Virus record (IMG/VR): IMGVR_UViG_3300046533_000736
Coordinates: 1 to 51,605 of that record
Length of the DNA stretch: 51,605 nt
Source of the DNA: a virus
Strand: one strand, 5' to 3'
A model generated the notes under the pieces. It did no database searches and was not told the DNA's origin. It was given only the letters and a program-made list of their open reading frames with translations. Each line of letters begins with the position of its first letter. Positions within the stretch are counted from its first letter, which is position 1. Shown here piece after piece: positions 7,132 through 14,418 of the stretch. The translations under genes and the position numbers were made by a program.

Positions 7132-7310
7132 ACCAATACTTCATACAGATCAAATACAACCGTCCACGTACCGAATGGGAGGACGTCGAACGCCTCATTA
7201 TCAACAAAGATGACGGGTGCTGGCCTGCGTCCATCGTGCAGCAACGCCTGCACAACTGGCTCGTCATGTATTTCCACAACATTAGGAAAGGAGCCACACC
7301 ATCAAAGTGA
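7128..7310 (+). CDS. Array microprotein O
   Basis: 60 residues. Strand QYFIQIKYNR, second strand VERLIINKDDG, then helix ASIVQQRLHNWLVMYFHNI. Starts on ATGA overlapping N. Function unknown. Confidence 0.65.
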   Translation: MNQYFIQIKYNRPRTEWEDVERLIINKDDGCWPASIVQQRLHNWLVMYFHNIRKGATPSK

Positions 7311-7447
7311 TCATCAGCAGGGTCGGTAATTTCTGGCGCATGGTCACGGAAGATTCGAAAGACGGCACCGTCGAGCGGGTGTTCGTGCCCAGCGTCATCA
7401 TCAAGTTTCTACTGCACTATTTGAAAGGCAAGGACAAGGAGAAATGA
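7307..7447 (+). CDS. Array microprotein P, uncertain start codon
   Basis: 46 residues from the GTG at 7307: strand VIISRVGNFWRMVTED, then strand VERVFV and a helix SVIIKFLLHYLKG. The ribosome-binding site AAAGGAG (7287-7293) is 13 bases from that GTG but 7 bases from an in-frame ATC at 7301, which would give I/M-K-V-I-I-S. So the start could be GTG with loose spacing or a rare ATC. Confidence 0.55.
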   Translation: MIISRVGNFWRMVTEDSKDGTVERVFVPSVIIKFLLHYLKGKDKEK

Positions 7448-7448
7448 A

Positions 7449-8240
7449 ATGGCAGAAGATAATAAGGAAATGACACCATCGCTGGTGATGCGGCGGTTCT
7501 TTCATGCACTCAAGACCGAGAATCTGATGGCTGCGGAACTGCTGGCCACCCACGACAACTTCGACGGCGGCGACGTCGACTACGTTCGCACACTCAACAA
7601 GCTGGTCATCGACGGTCTGTCGACTGCGACAATCGAATGGCTGCTGACCTACGCCAAGGGATGCAATCGCCGGTTCTTTCGTCCCGGCAGCGAGTACGCG
7701 GGACGGCGGCATAATCGCGGCAACAACTGGCGTGGGTGGATCTGCGACATGGTTCGGCGCTGGATGGCCGTAGCAGGTGCGATGACCGATGAACAGCGCC
7801 GCATCGCACGGCTCACCTACGAACTCAATTGGCTGACACCCGGCTACGAATTGATGGATTCGCCGACGGGGCGCGACTGGCTGATGAAGATCAGCACGCC
7901 GGACAAGATCCTGAAGATGGCGCTGACCATGCGTACCCATTGGGAAGGCGGCAAGCACGTCAAGCAGCCGATCTGCTTCGTGCTGGTCGACACGCTGATA
8001 GCCAAGGCTCCGGTCGACCTGTCGAAGTGCGGCGATGAATTGCTGGCGCAGTACAAGAGCGACGATGCTGGACGTGCAGTCGCGCTACGGTTGATCCGGG
8101 CACGCGACACCAACATCCCGATGCCGAAGGAATTCACCGAATTCATTCAGGAAGTCGTCGAGCAGTACAAGTGGTACCAACGTGTAACTCAGGATTTGCC
8201 CACGCTAATCGGAGCCAAGACCCATGAAATCGATCCTTGA
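7449..8240 (+). CDS. Hypothetical helical protein
   Basis: 263 residues, largely helical, with several Trp and Arg residues and no recognised motif. AAGGAG (7436-7441) lies 7 bases before the ATG, the strongest ribosome-binding site in this part. It closes the microprotein array; the next gene begins inside its last codons. Function unknown. Confidence 0.75.
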   Translation: MAEDNKEMTPSLVMRRFFHALKTENLMAAELLATHDNFDGGDVDYVRTLNKLVIDGLSTATIEWLLTYAKGCNRRFFRPGSEYAGRRHNRGNNWRGWICDMVRRWMAVAGAMTDEQRRIARLTYELNWLTPGYELMDSPTGRDWLMKISTPDKILKMALTMRTHWEGGKHVKQPICFVLVDTLIAKAPVDLSKCGDELLAQYKSDDAGRAVALRLIRARDTNIPMPKEFTEFIQEVVEQYKWYQRVTQDLPTLIGAKTHEIDP

Positions 8241-8400
8241 TCCATCCTTCAAGTACGTCGACAGCGCGCACACCAACCTGCGCAAGACGTTCGAGCGTAT
8301 CCGCAGGGAGCAGCAACCGCCCCCACAACCCGCACCTGCGCTGCCGTCGAACGTCGTGCCGCTTTACACTGGTACGCCCGTACCAAACGTAACTCGTTGA
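8224..8400 (+). CDS. Hypothetical small Pro-rich protein
   Basis: 58 residues. A helical front (NLRKTFERIRREQ) is followed by a Pro/Gln-rich tail. It overlaps the previous gene by 17 bases. No motif is recognised. Confidence 0.5.
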   Translation: MKSILDPSFKYVDSAHTNLRKTFERIRREQQPPPQPAPALPSNVVPLYTGTPVPNVTR

Positions 8401-8409
8401 AAAAGTTAC
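8389..8409. promoter_or_regulatory. Short inverted repeat before the PEP-CTERM gene
   Basis: GTAACT-N9-AGTTAC overlaps the end of the preceding gene, about 50 bases before the PEP-CTERM start. It could be an operator for separate expression of that gene. The arms are only 6 bases long, so chance is possible. I see no good -10/-35 pair. Confidence 0.25.
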
Positions 8410-8461
8410 ATGGTCCGTTCGTTGCTTCACCGTGCAAGTCAACCATCCAAGGGAGCCGCCC

Positions 8462-9283
8462 ATGTTTCGAACCGCACTAGCAGTCGCCCTCCTCGGCATC
8501 ACCACGGCAGCGTCCGCAACGCTGTGCGACCTGTCGGCCAGCAAGGATCTGTCCTGCACCATCAACGGCACGATCTTCGCCAACCCGTCGAACCTGACCA
8601 ACATCGGCAGCGGCACCATCTTCCCGTTCCTGACCACGCAGGCGGTCGGCAGCGAGTCGGGCTTCACTACCGACGAACCCGCGCCGAGTCAACTGCCGCT
8701 CGACGACAAGCGCGACAACAGCAATACGTTCACCAACACGTTCGCGGATCAGAACCTCGGCACAGTGACGGTCAACGGCATCACCTACTTCGCGTTCTTC
8801 CTCGACACCAACGAGCCGGACGGCGGCACCGATCCGCTGATCTCGCTCGACAGCTTCGCCATCTTCGACACCGGCAGCACCTCGGCCTTCACCAACACCA
8901 CCAAGACCGAAACACTGGCGCAACTGGATGCCACGCCGGGCTTCAGCCTGATCTACAGCCTCGACACGCTGACGCAGGACAACACCGTGCTGCTCGACTC
9001 GTCGCTGTTCAAAGGCAGCGGCCTTGGCTTCGACATGACGATGTTGATCCCGGTATCGCTGTTCAACGGAGTCAACCCCGGCGATCGCCTCGTCGTCACC
9101 ACGCAGTTCGGCCTGAGTGGCGGCACGATCACGGGCGCTGGCACGGCGGACGGCTTCGAGGAGTGGAACGCTGCGGTCGGTGCGGTACCCCCGCCGCCGC
9201 CCCCGCCGATCCCGGAACCTGCTACGCTTGCGCTGTTGGGTATCGGCCTCATGGGTCTGTTCGGCGCACGACGCTTTCGCTGA
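8462..9283 (+). CDS. PEP-CTERM sorting-signal protein (exported)
   Basis: 273 residues. A clean signal peptide (MFRTALAVALLGITTAASA) leads into a Thr/Ser/Asp-rich beta domain of about 210 residues with few charged helices. A Pro run is followed by the C-terminal signal: IPEPATLALLG, a hydrophobic helix and a basic end, GARRFR. This is a textbook PEP-CTERM tripartite tail, recognised in Gram-negative bacteria by exosortase. The protein is expected to be exported and handled at the cell envelope or in exopolysaccharide. The ATG at 8462 starts the signal peptide directly. A strong terminator follows, so it looks like a self-contained accessory (moron-like) unit. Confidence 0.9.
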   Translation: MFRTALAVALLGITTAASATLCDLSASKDLSCTINGTIFANPSNLTNIGSGTIFPFLTTQAVGSESGFTTDEPAPSQLPLDDKRDNSNTFTNTFADQNLGTVTVNGITYFAFFLDTNEPDGGTDPLISLDSFAIFDTGSTSAFTNTTKTETLAQLDATPGFSLIYSLDTLTQDNTVLLDSSLFKGSGLGFDMTMLIPVSLFNGVNPGDRLVVTTQFGLSGGTITGAGTADGFEEWNAAVGAVPPPPPPPIPEPATLALLGIGLMGLFGARRFR

Positions 9284-9304
9284 TCTTCCTGTCTCTGTCC
9301 TTGC

Positions 9305-9333
9305 GCCGGGGTCCTCATGCCCCGGCTTTTTTT
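9305..9333 (+). terminator. Rho-independent terminator after the PEP-CTERM gene
   Basis: GCCGGGG (9305-9311) pairs with CCCCGGC (9320-9326) over an 8-base loop and is followed by seven T. It ends transcription just after the PEP-CTERM gene and before microprotein Q. Confidence 0.9.
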
Positions 9334-9343
9334 CGTGGGTCAT

Positions 9344-9361
9344 AAATGAACATCGTCATTC
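9344..9361 (+). repeat. 18-base direct repeat, copy 1 (gene start)
   Basis: AAATGAACATCGTCATTC spans the start of microprotein Q. The identical 18 bases at 9460-9477 span the start of the DNA polymerase gene, so both proteins begin MNIVI. Confidence 0.9.
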
Positions 9362-9465
9362 GGCAGGTCTACGAAAACTGGTATGCACTTATCGTCAACG
9401 GGCATCACGTCTGGACCGGCACCCGCGATGACTGCATCCACAACATGCGGCAACTATTCAAATGA
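9346..9465 (+). CDS. Array-type microprotein Q, before the polymerase
   Basis: 39 residues. Strand NIVIRQVYEN, second strand WYALIVNGHHVW, then a helix DDCIHNMRQLF. It has the compact plan of the array at 4281-7447 but stands 1.9 kb away. It ends on the ATGA that begins the polymerase gene, so the two are translationally coupled. Confidence 0.65.
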   Translation: MNIVIRQVYENWYALIVNGHHVWTGTRDDCIHNMRQLFK

Positions 9466-9477
9466 ACATCGTCATTC
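9460..9477 (+). repeat. 18-base direct repeat, copy 2 (polymerase start)
   Basis: Second copy of AAATGAACATCGTCATTC, 116 bases after the first. Confidence 0.9.
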
Positions 9478-11330
9478 TCGATTTCGAAACTTTCTGGGAT
9501 CAGGATTACACGCTGTCGAAGATCAGCACCGAGCAGTACGTGCGCGACCCTCGCTTCGAAGTGATCGGCGTTTCCATCAAACAAGGACCGGAGGCTGCGC
9601 AATGGTTCTCGGACCCGCTGGAAGTACACACCGCGCTGAACGCTATCAATTGGAGCGAGTCAGCATTACTGGCACACAATACCTACTTCGATGGTGCGAT
9701 TCTGGGATGGCACTTCGGTATTTATCCCGCGTTCTATCTGGACACGATGTCGATGGCACGCCCGCGATTCAACATGACGTGCGGTACGTCATTAGCCGCA
9801 CTTTCGAAAGCATTTGAGATCGGCGTCAAGGGCATCGACGCGGTCACGTTCAAGGGCTACCGCCGTGCCGACTTCACTGCCCACGATCTCGCGCAGTACG
9901 GACGCTACTGCTGCAACGATGTCGAGCTTACGTGGCGGCTGTTCCAGAAATTGCGCGAGCAGGGCGAACACGAATTCCACCTGATCAATCAGTACATCAA
10001 GCTGTTCGTCGAGCCGCTGCTGCAAGTGGACGACCTGCTGCTGCAGGATCATCTGCTCGAAGTGCAAGCGTATCGCGAAGCGGGCCTGAACATGGCCGCG
10101 TACGAACTCGGCATCGAACCCGAGAAGTTGAAGCAGGACGTCGTGAGCAACGAGAAATTTGCCAAGCTGCTCGAATCGATCGGCGTAGATCCGCCGAAAA
10201 AGATCAGTCCGACCACCGGCAAGGTCACGTGGGCATTCAACAAGACCGATCAGGGTTTCATCGAAATGCAGGAGGAAGCCGAGAACGATCCCGACACGCT
10301 GATCAAGACGCTGATCGGCGCGCGGGTCGAGAACAAGAGCAGCATCGAGGAAACCCGTACCAACCGGCTGATCGGCGTAGCATCGCGTGGCATGTTGCCG
10401 GTCTATCTCGGACACTACCAAGCGCACACCGGGCGTGCGGGCGGCGGCGACATGATCAACCTGCAGAACCTGCCGGTGCGCGACACCCGCTACGAGTACC
10501 CGATCCGGCAGGCGCTGTGCGCGCCGCCCGACCATGAGTGCATCAGCGCCGATCTGGCGCAGATCGAAGCGCGCATCCTCGCGTGGCTGGCCGGGCAGCA
10601 GGACGTCGTCGAAGCCTTTCGCGCGTACGACGAGGGACGTGGCCCTGACATCTACTGTGTAACAGCCAGTACCATCTTCGGACGGACGATTACACGGGGG
10701 GACGAGAAGGAACGGATGATCGGCAAGATCGTTCGGCTCGCGCTGGGCTACGGCATGTCGCACGTCAAGTTTGCCCGCGTGGCCAAGGTCAAGCAGCAGG
10801 AAGCCTACGACATCGTCACCCGGCACCGACAGGCGTCGCGGCACATCGTCGACCTGTGGGATCAGGGCAACAGCGCGCTGCGCTGCATCCTTGTGCATGA
10901 GCAGGGGGTGCTGGGCAAGCACGGCGCGCTGCGGGTGAGCAGCGAGGGAATCCACCTGCCGAAGTGGGGCCGGGTGATCCGCTACCCGAACCTGACCCAT
11001 CACGCGCGCTGCGAGGAGCATCCGGCGTTCTACACCTATCAGAACCGCAAGAAGCTGCCGAAGGTGTACGGAGCCAAGGTGATCGAGAATTGCGTGCAGG
11101 CGCTGGCCGGGATCGTCGTGGCCGAGGCATGGCTGCGGCTGGTGGCGCGCGGCCTGACGGTGGTATTGCAGGTCCATGATGAGCTAGTATGCGTAGCACA
11201 CAAGAACGACGTCGATCGGTGGCTGCCGGTGATCAAGGAAGAAATGACCCGCGTTCCCGACTGGGCACCCGGCCTGCCGGTCGCCTGTACCATCGGCCAC
11301 GACCCGCGCTATGGGTTGGCGAAAGGGTAA
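9462..11330 (+). CDS. Family A DNA polymerase with 3'-5' exonuclease
   Basis: 622 residues. The N-terminal proofreading domain has Exo I LDFET (D7, E9), an Exo II AHNTYFD segment and an Exo III YCCNDVE. The polymerase domain has motif A SADLAQIEAR (D364), motif B RMIGKIVRLALGYG (R418, K422) and motif C LQVHDE (H572, D573, E574). There is no 5'-3' exonuclease domain, as in T7-type polymerases. It should replicate the phage DNA with the primase-helicase and SSB encoded downstream. The start overlaps the microprotein Q stop. Confidence 0.96.
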   Translation: MNIVILDFETFWDQDYTLSKISTEQYVRDPRFEVIGVSIKQGPEAAQWFSDPLEVHTALNAINWSESALLAHNTYFDGAILGWHFGIYPAFYLDTMSMARPRFNMTCGTSLAALSKAFEIGVKGIDAVTFKGYRRADFTAHDLAQYGRYCCNDVELTWRLFQKLREQGEHEFHLINQYIKLFVEPLLQVDDLLLQDHLLEVQAYREAGLNMAAYELGIEPEKLKQDVVSNEKFAKLLESIGVDPPKKISPTTGKVTWAFNKTDQGFIEMQEEAENDPDTLIKTLIGARVENKSSIEETRTNRLIGVASRGMLPVYLGHYQAHTGRAGGGDMINLQNLPVRDTRYEYPIRQALCAPPDHECISADLAQIEARILAWLAGQQDVVEAFRAYDEGRGPDIYCVTASTIFGRTITRGDEKERMIGKIVRLALGYGMSHVKFARVAKVKQQEAYDIVTRHRQASRHIVDLWDQGNSALRCILVHEQGVLGKHGALRVSSEGIHLPKWGRVIRYPNLTHHARCEEHPAFYTYQNRKKLPKVYGAKVIENCVQALAGIVVAEAWLRLVARGLTVVLQVHDELVCVAHKNDVDRWLPVIKEEMTRVPDWAPGLPVACTIGHDPRYGLAKG

Positions 11331-11340
11331 AGGAGGACAA

Positions 11341-11691
11341 ATGGCACTGACACCCATGAGCATGCACGACGCCAGTGAGCGTTGTTTCATCTGCGACAAT
11401 CACCTCACCGTCGAAAACTGCGCTGTCGTTTTTGCTTGCTTCAACGGCAGCCTTACCATCGGCGATTGCTGCATCGGCATGTTCATGTCGTCGATGATTC
11501 AGGACTACGCCACACTGCTACAGCGATACCATGCCGAACATCTGATCCATGCATCGTCAGGTAAAGCGGTCGCCAAGGCGTGCGCGGAAATTTCCCGGCG
11601 TAGTTTTCAGTGGGCGGACATCATGGCCTCTCTACAAAAGCCTTCCGCAAAATTCTCGATCTCGCTGGACCAATTCGACGAGGACAAGTAA
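11341..11691 (+). CDS. Hypothetical Cys-rich protein
   Basis: 116 residues. The front half has CFICDN, then several spaced Cys (CAVVFAC, GDCC) that might bind zinc; the rest is helical. The perfect ribosome-binding site AAAGGAGG just before the ATG at 11341 fixes the start. Function unknown. Confidence 0.7.
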   Translation: MALTPMSMHDASERCFICDNHLTVENCAVVFACFNGSLTIGDCCIGMFMSSMIQDYATLLQRYHAEHLIHASSGKAVAKACAEISRRSFQWADIMASLQKPSAKFSISLDQFDEDK

Positions 11692-11886
11692 ATGAAGTGG
11701 GTGCTGCTCCTGCTGGCTATCGCGGGCTGCACCAGCGTCTATGTACAGACGGGCAACGGGCGTCTTGAAAGCAGCAGCAACATCGAGAAAAGTGGGCGCG
11801 TAGGACGCAGCAGCACAACCACCGAAATCCAACCCAAGAAGGAGAAAGACGATGGCAGCGATATCGATCCCCGGCCTGACCTATAA
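11692..11886 (+). CDS. Putative small lipoprotein
   Basis: 64 residues. MKWVLLLLAIAGC is a short signal peptide ending in a lipobox (I-A-G-C), followed by a hydrophilic Ser/Lys/Asp tail. It should be lipidated at Cys13. It resembles outer-membrane spanin subunits (Rz1-like) in size, but no inner-membrane spanin is seen beside it, so that role is only a possibility. The end overlaps the next gene by 35 bases. Confidence 0.6.
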   Translation: MKWVLLLLAIAGCTSVYVQTGNGRLESSSNIEKSGRVGRSSTTTEIQPKKEKDDGSDIDPRPDL

Positions 11887-12322
11887 CGGTAAGCCCTGCA
11901 GCTACGACGATGGTATTACCGATACGCAATCACCGCCCGCAGGCGGTGGCACCGAGCCGAAGGCCGGGGCCGGGCCAAACAGCTATCTGTACAGCAAGGT
12001 GAAAAACGGCACGCCGGACAACTTCTGGCTGGGCAAGAAGCTGTACGATTACAAGCAGGATCTCGCGTCGATGCCGGGGTCGCATCAGTTGTACTACGAC
12101 ATCCTCGTCAACAACTACGGCAAGCGGTACTCGGATGCAAATCCAGCACCCGCAGGCTATTACAAGGACGAGCCGATGAAGAAGCACATCGACGCGCTGA
12201 TCAACGACGCCAGCTACAACGGCCAGCAATTCGACATGGCGTCGTATACTGGCCCGCTGATTCCAATCTACGATCAACTGGTCGTGGACATGAAGGCCGG
12301 GCTGATCGGACCGCCCGCTTGA
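11852..12322 (+). CDS. Hypothetical protein
   Basis: 156 residues, Tyr/Pro/Gly-rich with a helical middle (YDYKQDLASMPG ... MKKHIDALIND). No motif or family is recognised. AAGAAGGAG precedes the ATG inside the lipoprotein gene. Confidence 0.6.
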   Translation: MAAISIPGLTYNGKPCSYDDGITDTQSPPAGGGTEPKAGAGPNSYLYSKVKNGTPDNFWLGKKLYDYKQDLASMPGSHQLYYDILVNNYGKRYSDANPAPAGYYKDEPMKKHIDALINDASYNGQQFDMASYTGPLIPIYDQLVVDMKAGLIGPPA

Positions 12323-12415
12323 TCAACGGCATCTATATCGCGCAGCAGTCGAGCGGACCTTCGTAAGAGGGTACGGGCGGTTCGGATGCCACCCACTTTT
12401 TCTAGGAGATTCTGC

Positions 12416-13015
12416 ATGCAACCTTTCCTCGCAATGGTTTACCCGATTGGCGGTCCCGGTGGCGGCGCGCACCCCGATCAGGGTCTGCCCGGTGGCGGCT
12501 ATCCGTCGCACGGTCTGCCGCAACCCCCGATCGATCCGGGCTTCGGTCGTCCGGGTGGCGGCTGGTCGCCGGTCGATCCCGGCTACGGTCAGGGTCGTCC
12601 CAATCGTCCCGACCAAGGGCTACCCGGCTACGGGCATCCCGATCAGGGGCTTCCCAGTTACGGCCACCCCGACCAAGGTTTGCCGGGCATGGGCGGGCAT
12701 CCCGATCAGGGGCTTCCGGGTGGTGGGGGCGGCAGCACGCTTCCCGTGTGGTCGCCGCGCTTCGGCTGGCTGATCATGCACATCGCGAATCGTCCGGACC
12801 AGAGCTTGCCGGGTAGCGGCGCGCGACCGGATCAGGGTCTGCCGGGGCAAGGCGGGCATCCGTCCACGGGACTGCCGCCGAACTACGTCAGCGGCCAGCC
12901 GGCGCCGCCACCGGGGCATGTCAGCGGTCAGCCGGTGCCGGGTGCACCGCCGCAAGCGGGGCAGTTGCCGGGGCAGACGCCTGCACCGAAGGAATATCCC
13001 GACAAGATCGGGTAA
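12416..13015 (+). CDS. PDQGLPG-repeat low-complexity protein
   Basis: 199 residues dominated by about nine units of the form (H/R)PDQGLPG with Gly spacers, such as HPDQGLPG and RPDQSLPG. A short hydrophobic stretch near residue 115-125 (FGWLIMHIAN) interrupts them. The C-terminus is Pro/Gly/Gln-rich. TAGGAGA precedes the ATG at 12416. The composition suggests an extended, flexible protein. Function unknown. Confidence 0.7.
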   Translation: MQPFLAMVYPIGGPGGGAHPDQGLPGGGYPSHGLPQPPIDPGFGRPGGGWSPVDPGYGQGRPNRPDQGLPGYGHPDQGLPSYGHPDQGLPGMGGHPDQGLPGGGGGSTLPVWSPRFGWLIMHIANRPDQSLPGSGARPDQGLPGQGGHPSTGLPPNYVSGQPAPPPGHVSGQPVPGAPPQAGQLPGQTPAPKEYPDKIG

Positions 13016-13026
13016 CGAGTCGGTCC

Positions 13027-13055
13027 CCCCGAAGCGACAACCTGTCGCTTCGGGG
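13027..13055. repeat. Dispersed palindrome, variant copy 4
   Basis: CCCCGAAGCGACA-ACC-TGTCGCTTCGGGG: perfect 13-base arms, 3-base loop, just after the repeat-protein gene. It has the layout of copies 1-3 with T-to-C changes mirrored in both arms. No T-run follows, so a terminator role is not obvious. Confidence 0.85.
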
Positions 13056-13067
13056 TTAGGAGCCAGC

Positions 13068-13220
13068 ATGAAGAAGCATCCGGGGTTTGCCGCAGTGCAG
13101 GCGAAGATCGCTGCGAGCGGGGGTTACAGTAAAAAAGCTGCAGGTGCGATCCTCGCCGCATCGTCACGCAAGGCGAGTGCTGCAGCGAAGAAGAAAAATC
13201 CGAGGCTGAAAAAAGTATGA
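13068..13220 (+). CDS. Small basic Lys/Ala-rich protein
   Basis: 50 residues: KHPGFAAVQAKIAASGGYSK, then an Ala/Ser/Lys-rich helix and basic end. I believe related small proteins recur in phages of Gram-negative hosts, but their function is not known to me. AGGAG just upstream. The stop overlaps the nuclease start. Confidence 0.65.
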   Translation: MKKHPGFAAVQAKIAASGGYSKKAAGAILAASSRKASAAAKKKNPRLKKV

Positions 13221-13903
13221 CCGTCGCCCTCGAAGCGAAGCCGATCGCGTGGTCGTACTCGGCACTGGATCAATTCCTGACCTGCCCGAAGCAATACGCG
13301 GAGATCCGCGTATTCAAGAATTTCAAGGATCTGAATACCGAGCAGCGCGACTGGGGCAACCACGTGCACTCCTGCATCGCGCTGTCGCTGACGCAGGGCG
13401 TGCCGTTGCCGTCGGATATGGATCAGTGGCAGCCGGTCGTCGAGCAGTTCCGTGCGCTGAAGGGTGAGCTTGTCGCAGCGGAAGAACAGTGGGCGTTTAC
13501 TCGTAGCCTGCAGTCGTGCGACTGGTTCAGTAAGGAAACGTGGCTACGTGTAATCATCGATGCGCTGTGGATCGACGGCAAGGTTGCGAAGGTCGTCGAC
13601 TGGAAAACCGGCAAGCGCCGGTTCGGCTCGCACCAGCTAGAATTGTTTGCGGCTGCGGTGTTCGCGCGGTTCCCGCAGGTCGACGAAGTGCGCGCGATGT
13701 TCGTGTGGCTGAAGTCGTTCCAGCAGGACAAGGAAACCTACCATCGCAAGGAATTGCCCGTACTGTGGAACCGCTTCCTGCCCGACGTGAACCGACTGGA
13801 GTACGCCCACAAGACCGCGACATGGGTACCGAAAACGTCAGGACTGTGCAGTCAGCATTGCCCGGTGACGACGTGCACGTTCAATGGCAAGAGGAGACAG
13901 TAA
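13217..13903 (+). CDS. PD-(D/E)XK nuclease, Cas4/RecB-like
   Basis: 228 residues. SYSALDQFLTCPKQY opens the fold with C23. The catalytic core has D115 (IIDALWIDG) and D128-W-K130 (VVDWKTGK), with a downstream QLELFAAAV helix. Three Cys near the end (C211, C215, C220) together with C23 would hold an iron-sulphur cluster as in Cas4 and AddB-type nucleases. It probably acts as an exonuclease in phage recombination or replication. No CRISPR genes are nearby. Confidence 0.88.
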   Translation: MTVALEAKPIAWSYSALDQFLTCPKQYAEIRVFKNFKDLNTEQRDWGNHVHSCIALSLTQGVPLPSDMDQWQPVVEQFRALKGELVAAEEQWAFTRSLQSCDWFSKETWLRVIIDALWIDGKVAKVVDWKTGKRRFGSHQLELFAAAVFARFPQVDEVRAMFVWLKSFQQDKETYHRKELPVLWNRFLPDVNRLEYAHKTATWVPKTSGLCSQHCPVTTCTFNGKRRQ

Positions 13904-14160
13904 TGAAGCTGACGCCGGAACAGGTACAAGCATTGTGCGAAATGCCCGCCAGCAAGCGAGCGGCATTCGCAAGCGGCTACGCAGCGGGTGCCGCTGACAT
14001 GCGGGAAGCGGCGGCGAAGGCGGCAGGCTGGCCTATGGACAAGCATATCCGATCCCTTCCCTTGGAACCGCCCAAAGTACAGCCTACTAAGGATCACGCC
14101 GCATTCGACCGCTATGTGAATGGCTTACCAAGGAGCAGTGATGTCGCATCCGGCCATTGA
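13903..14160 (+). CDS. Hypothetical small protein
   Basis: 85 residues with an Ala-rich helix (about 17-45). It starts on the last base of the preceding TAA. No recognised motif. Confidence 0.6.
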   Translation: MKLTPEQVQALCEMPASKRAAFASGYAAGAADMREAAAKAAGWPMDKHIRSLPLEPPKVQPTKDHAAFDRYVNGLPRSSDVASGH

Positions 14161-14359
14161 TCGCGCCCAAACGCTGGCCTGCAGTCGATCATGGTTGGAG
14201 ATCTGCAAATGCTTCGTCAGTGAGCATGACGAGCTTGTACGCTTACGAGGAGAACGTAATGCCCAGTGTCAGCGCGAAGCAAGCGAAGCTGATGGCTGCA
14301 GCGTGCCACAACCCGGCGATCGCGAAGAAACGCAAGATCAGTCAGAAGGTCGCGTGTGA
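14141..14359 (+). CDS. Possible small protein overlapping the next gene
   Basis: 72 residues from the ATG at 14141, with AAGGAG in front. The first 40 residues look protein-like (SRSWLEICKCFVSEHDELV). The last 33 lie over the next gene in another frame. It may be real with an incidental tail. Confidence 0.4.
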   Translation: MSHPAIDRAQTLACSRSWLEICKCFVSEHDELVRLRGERNAQCQREASEADGCSVPQPGDREETQDQSEGRV

Positions 14360-14417
14360 ATTCAACAAGGCTGATGCAGGAGGAAAGTTTCTAAAACAGA
14401 AAAGGAAGAAGAAATGA
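14259..14417 (+). CDS. Conserved small basic phage protein
   Basis: 52 residues: PSVSAKQAKLMAAACHNPA followed by Lys-rich helices. This AKQ..LMAAA.HNP pattern is familiar from many phages as a conserved protein of unknown function. GAGGAG lies before the ATG. Confidence 0.65.
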   Translation: MPSVSAKQAKLMAAACHNPAIAKKRKISQKVACEFNKADAGGKFLKQKRKKK

Positions 14418-14418
14418 T

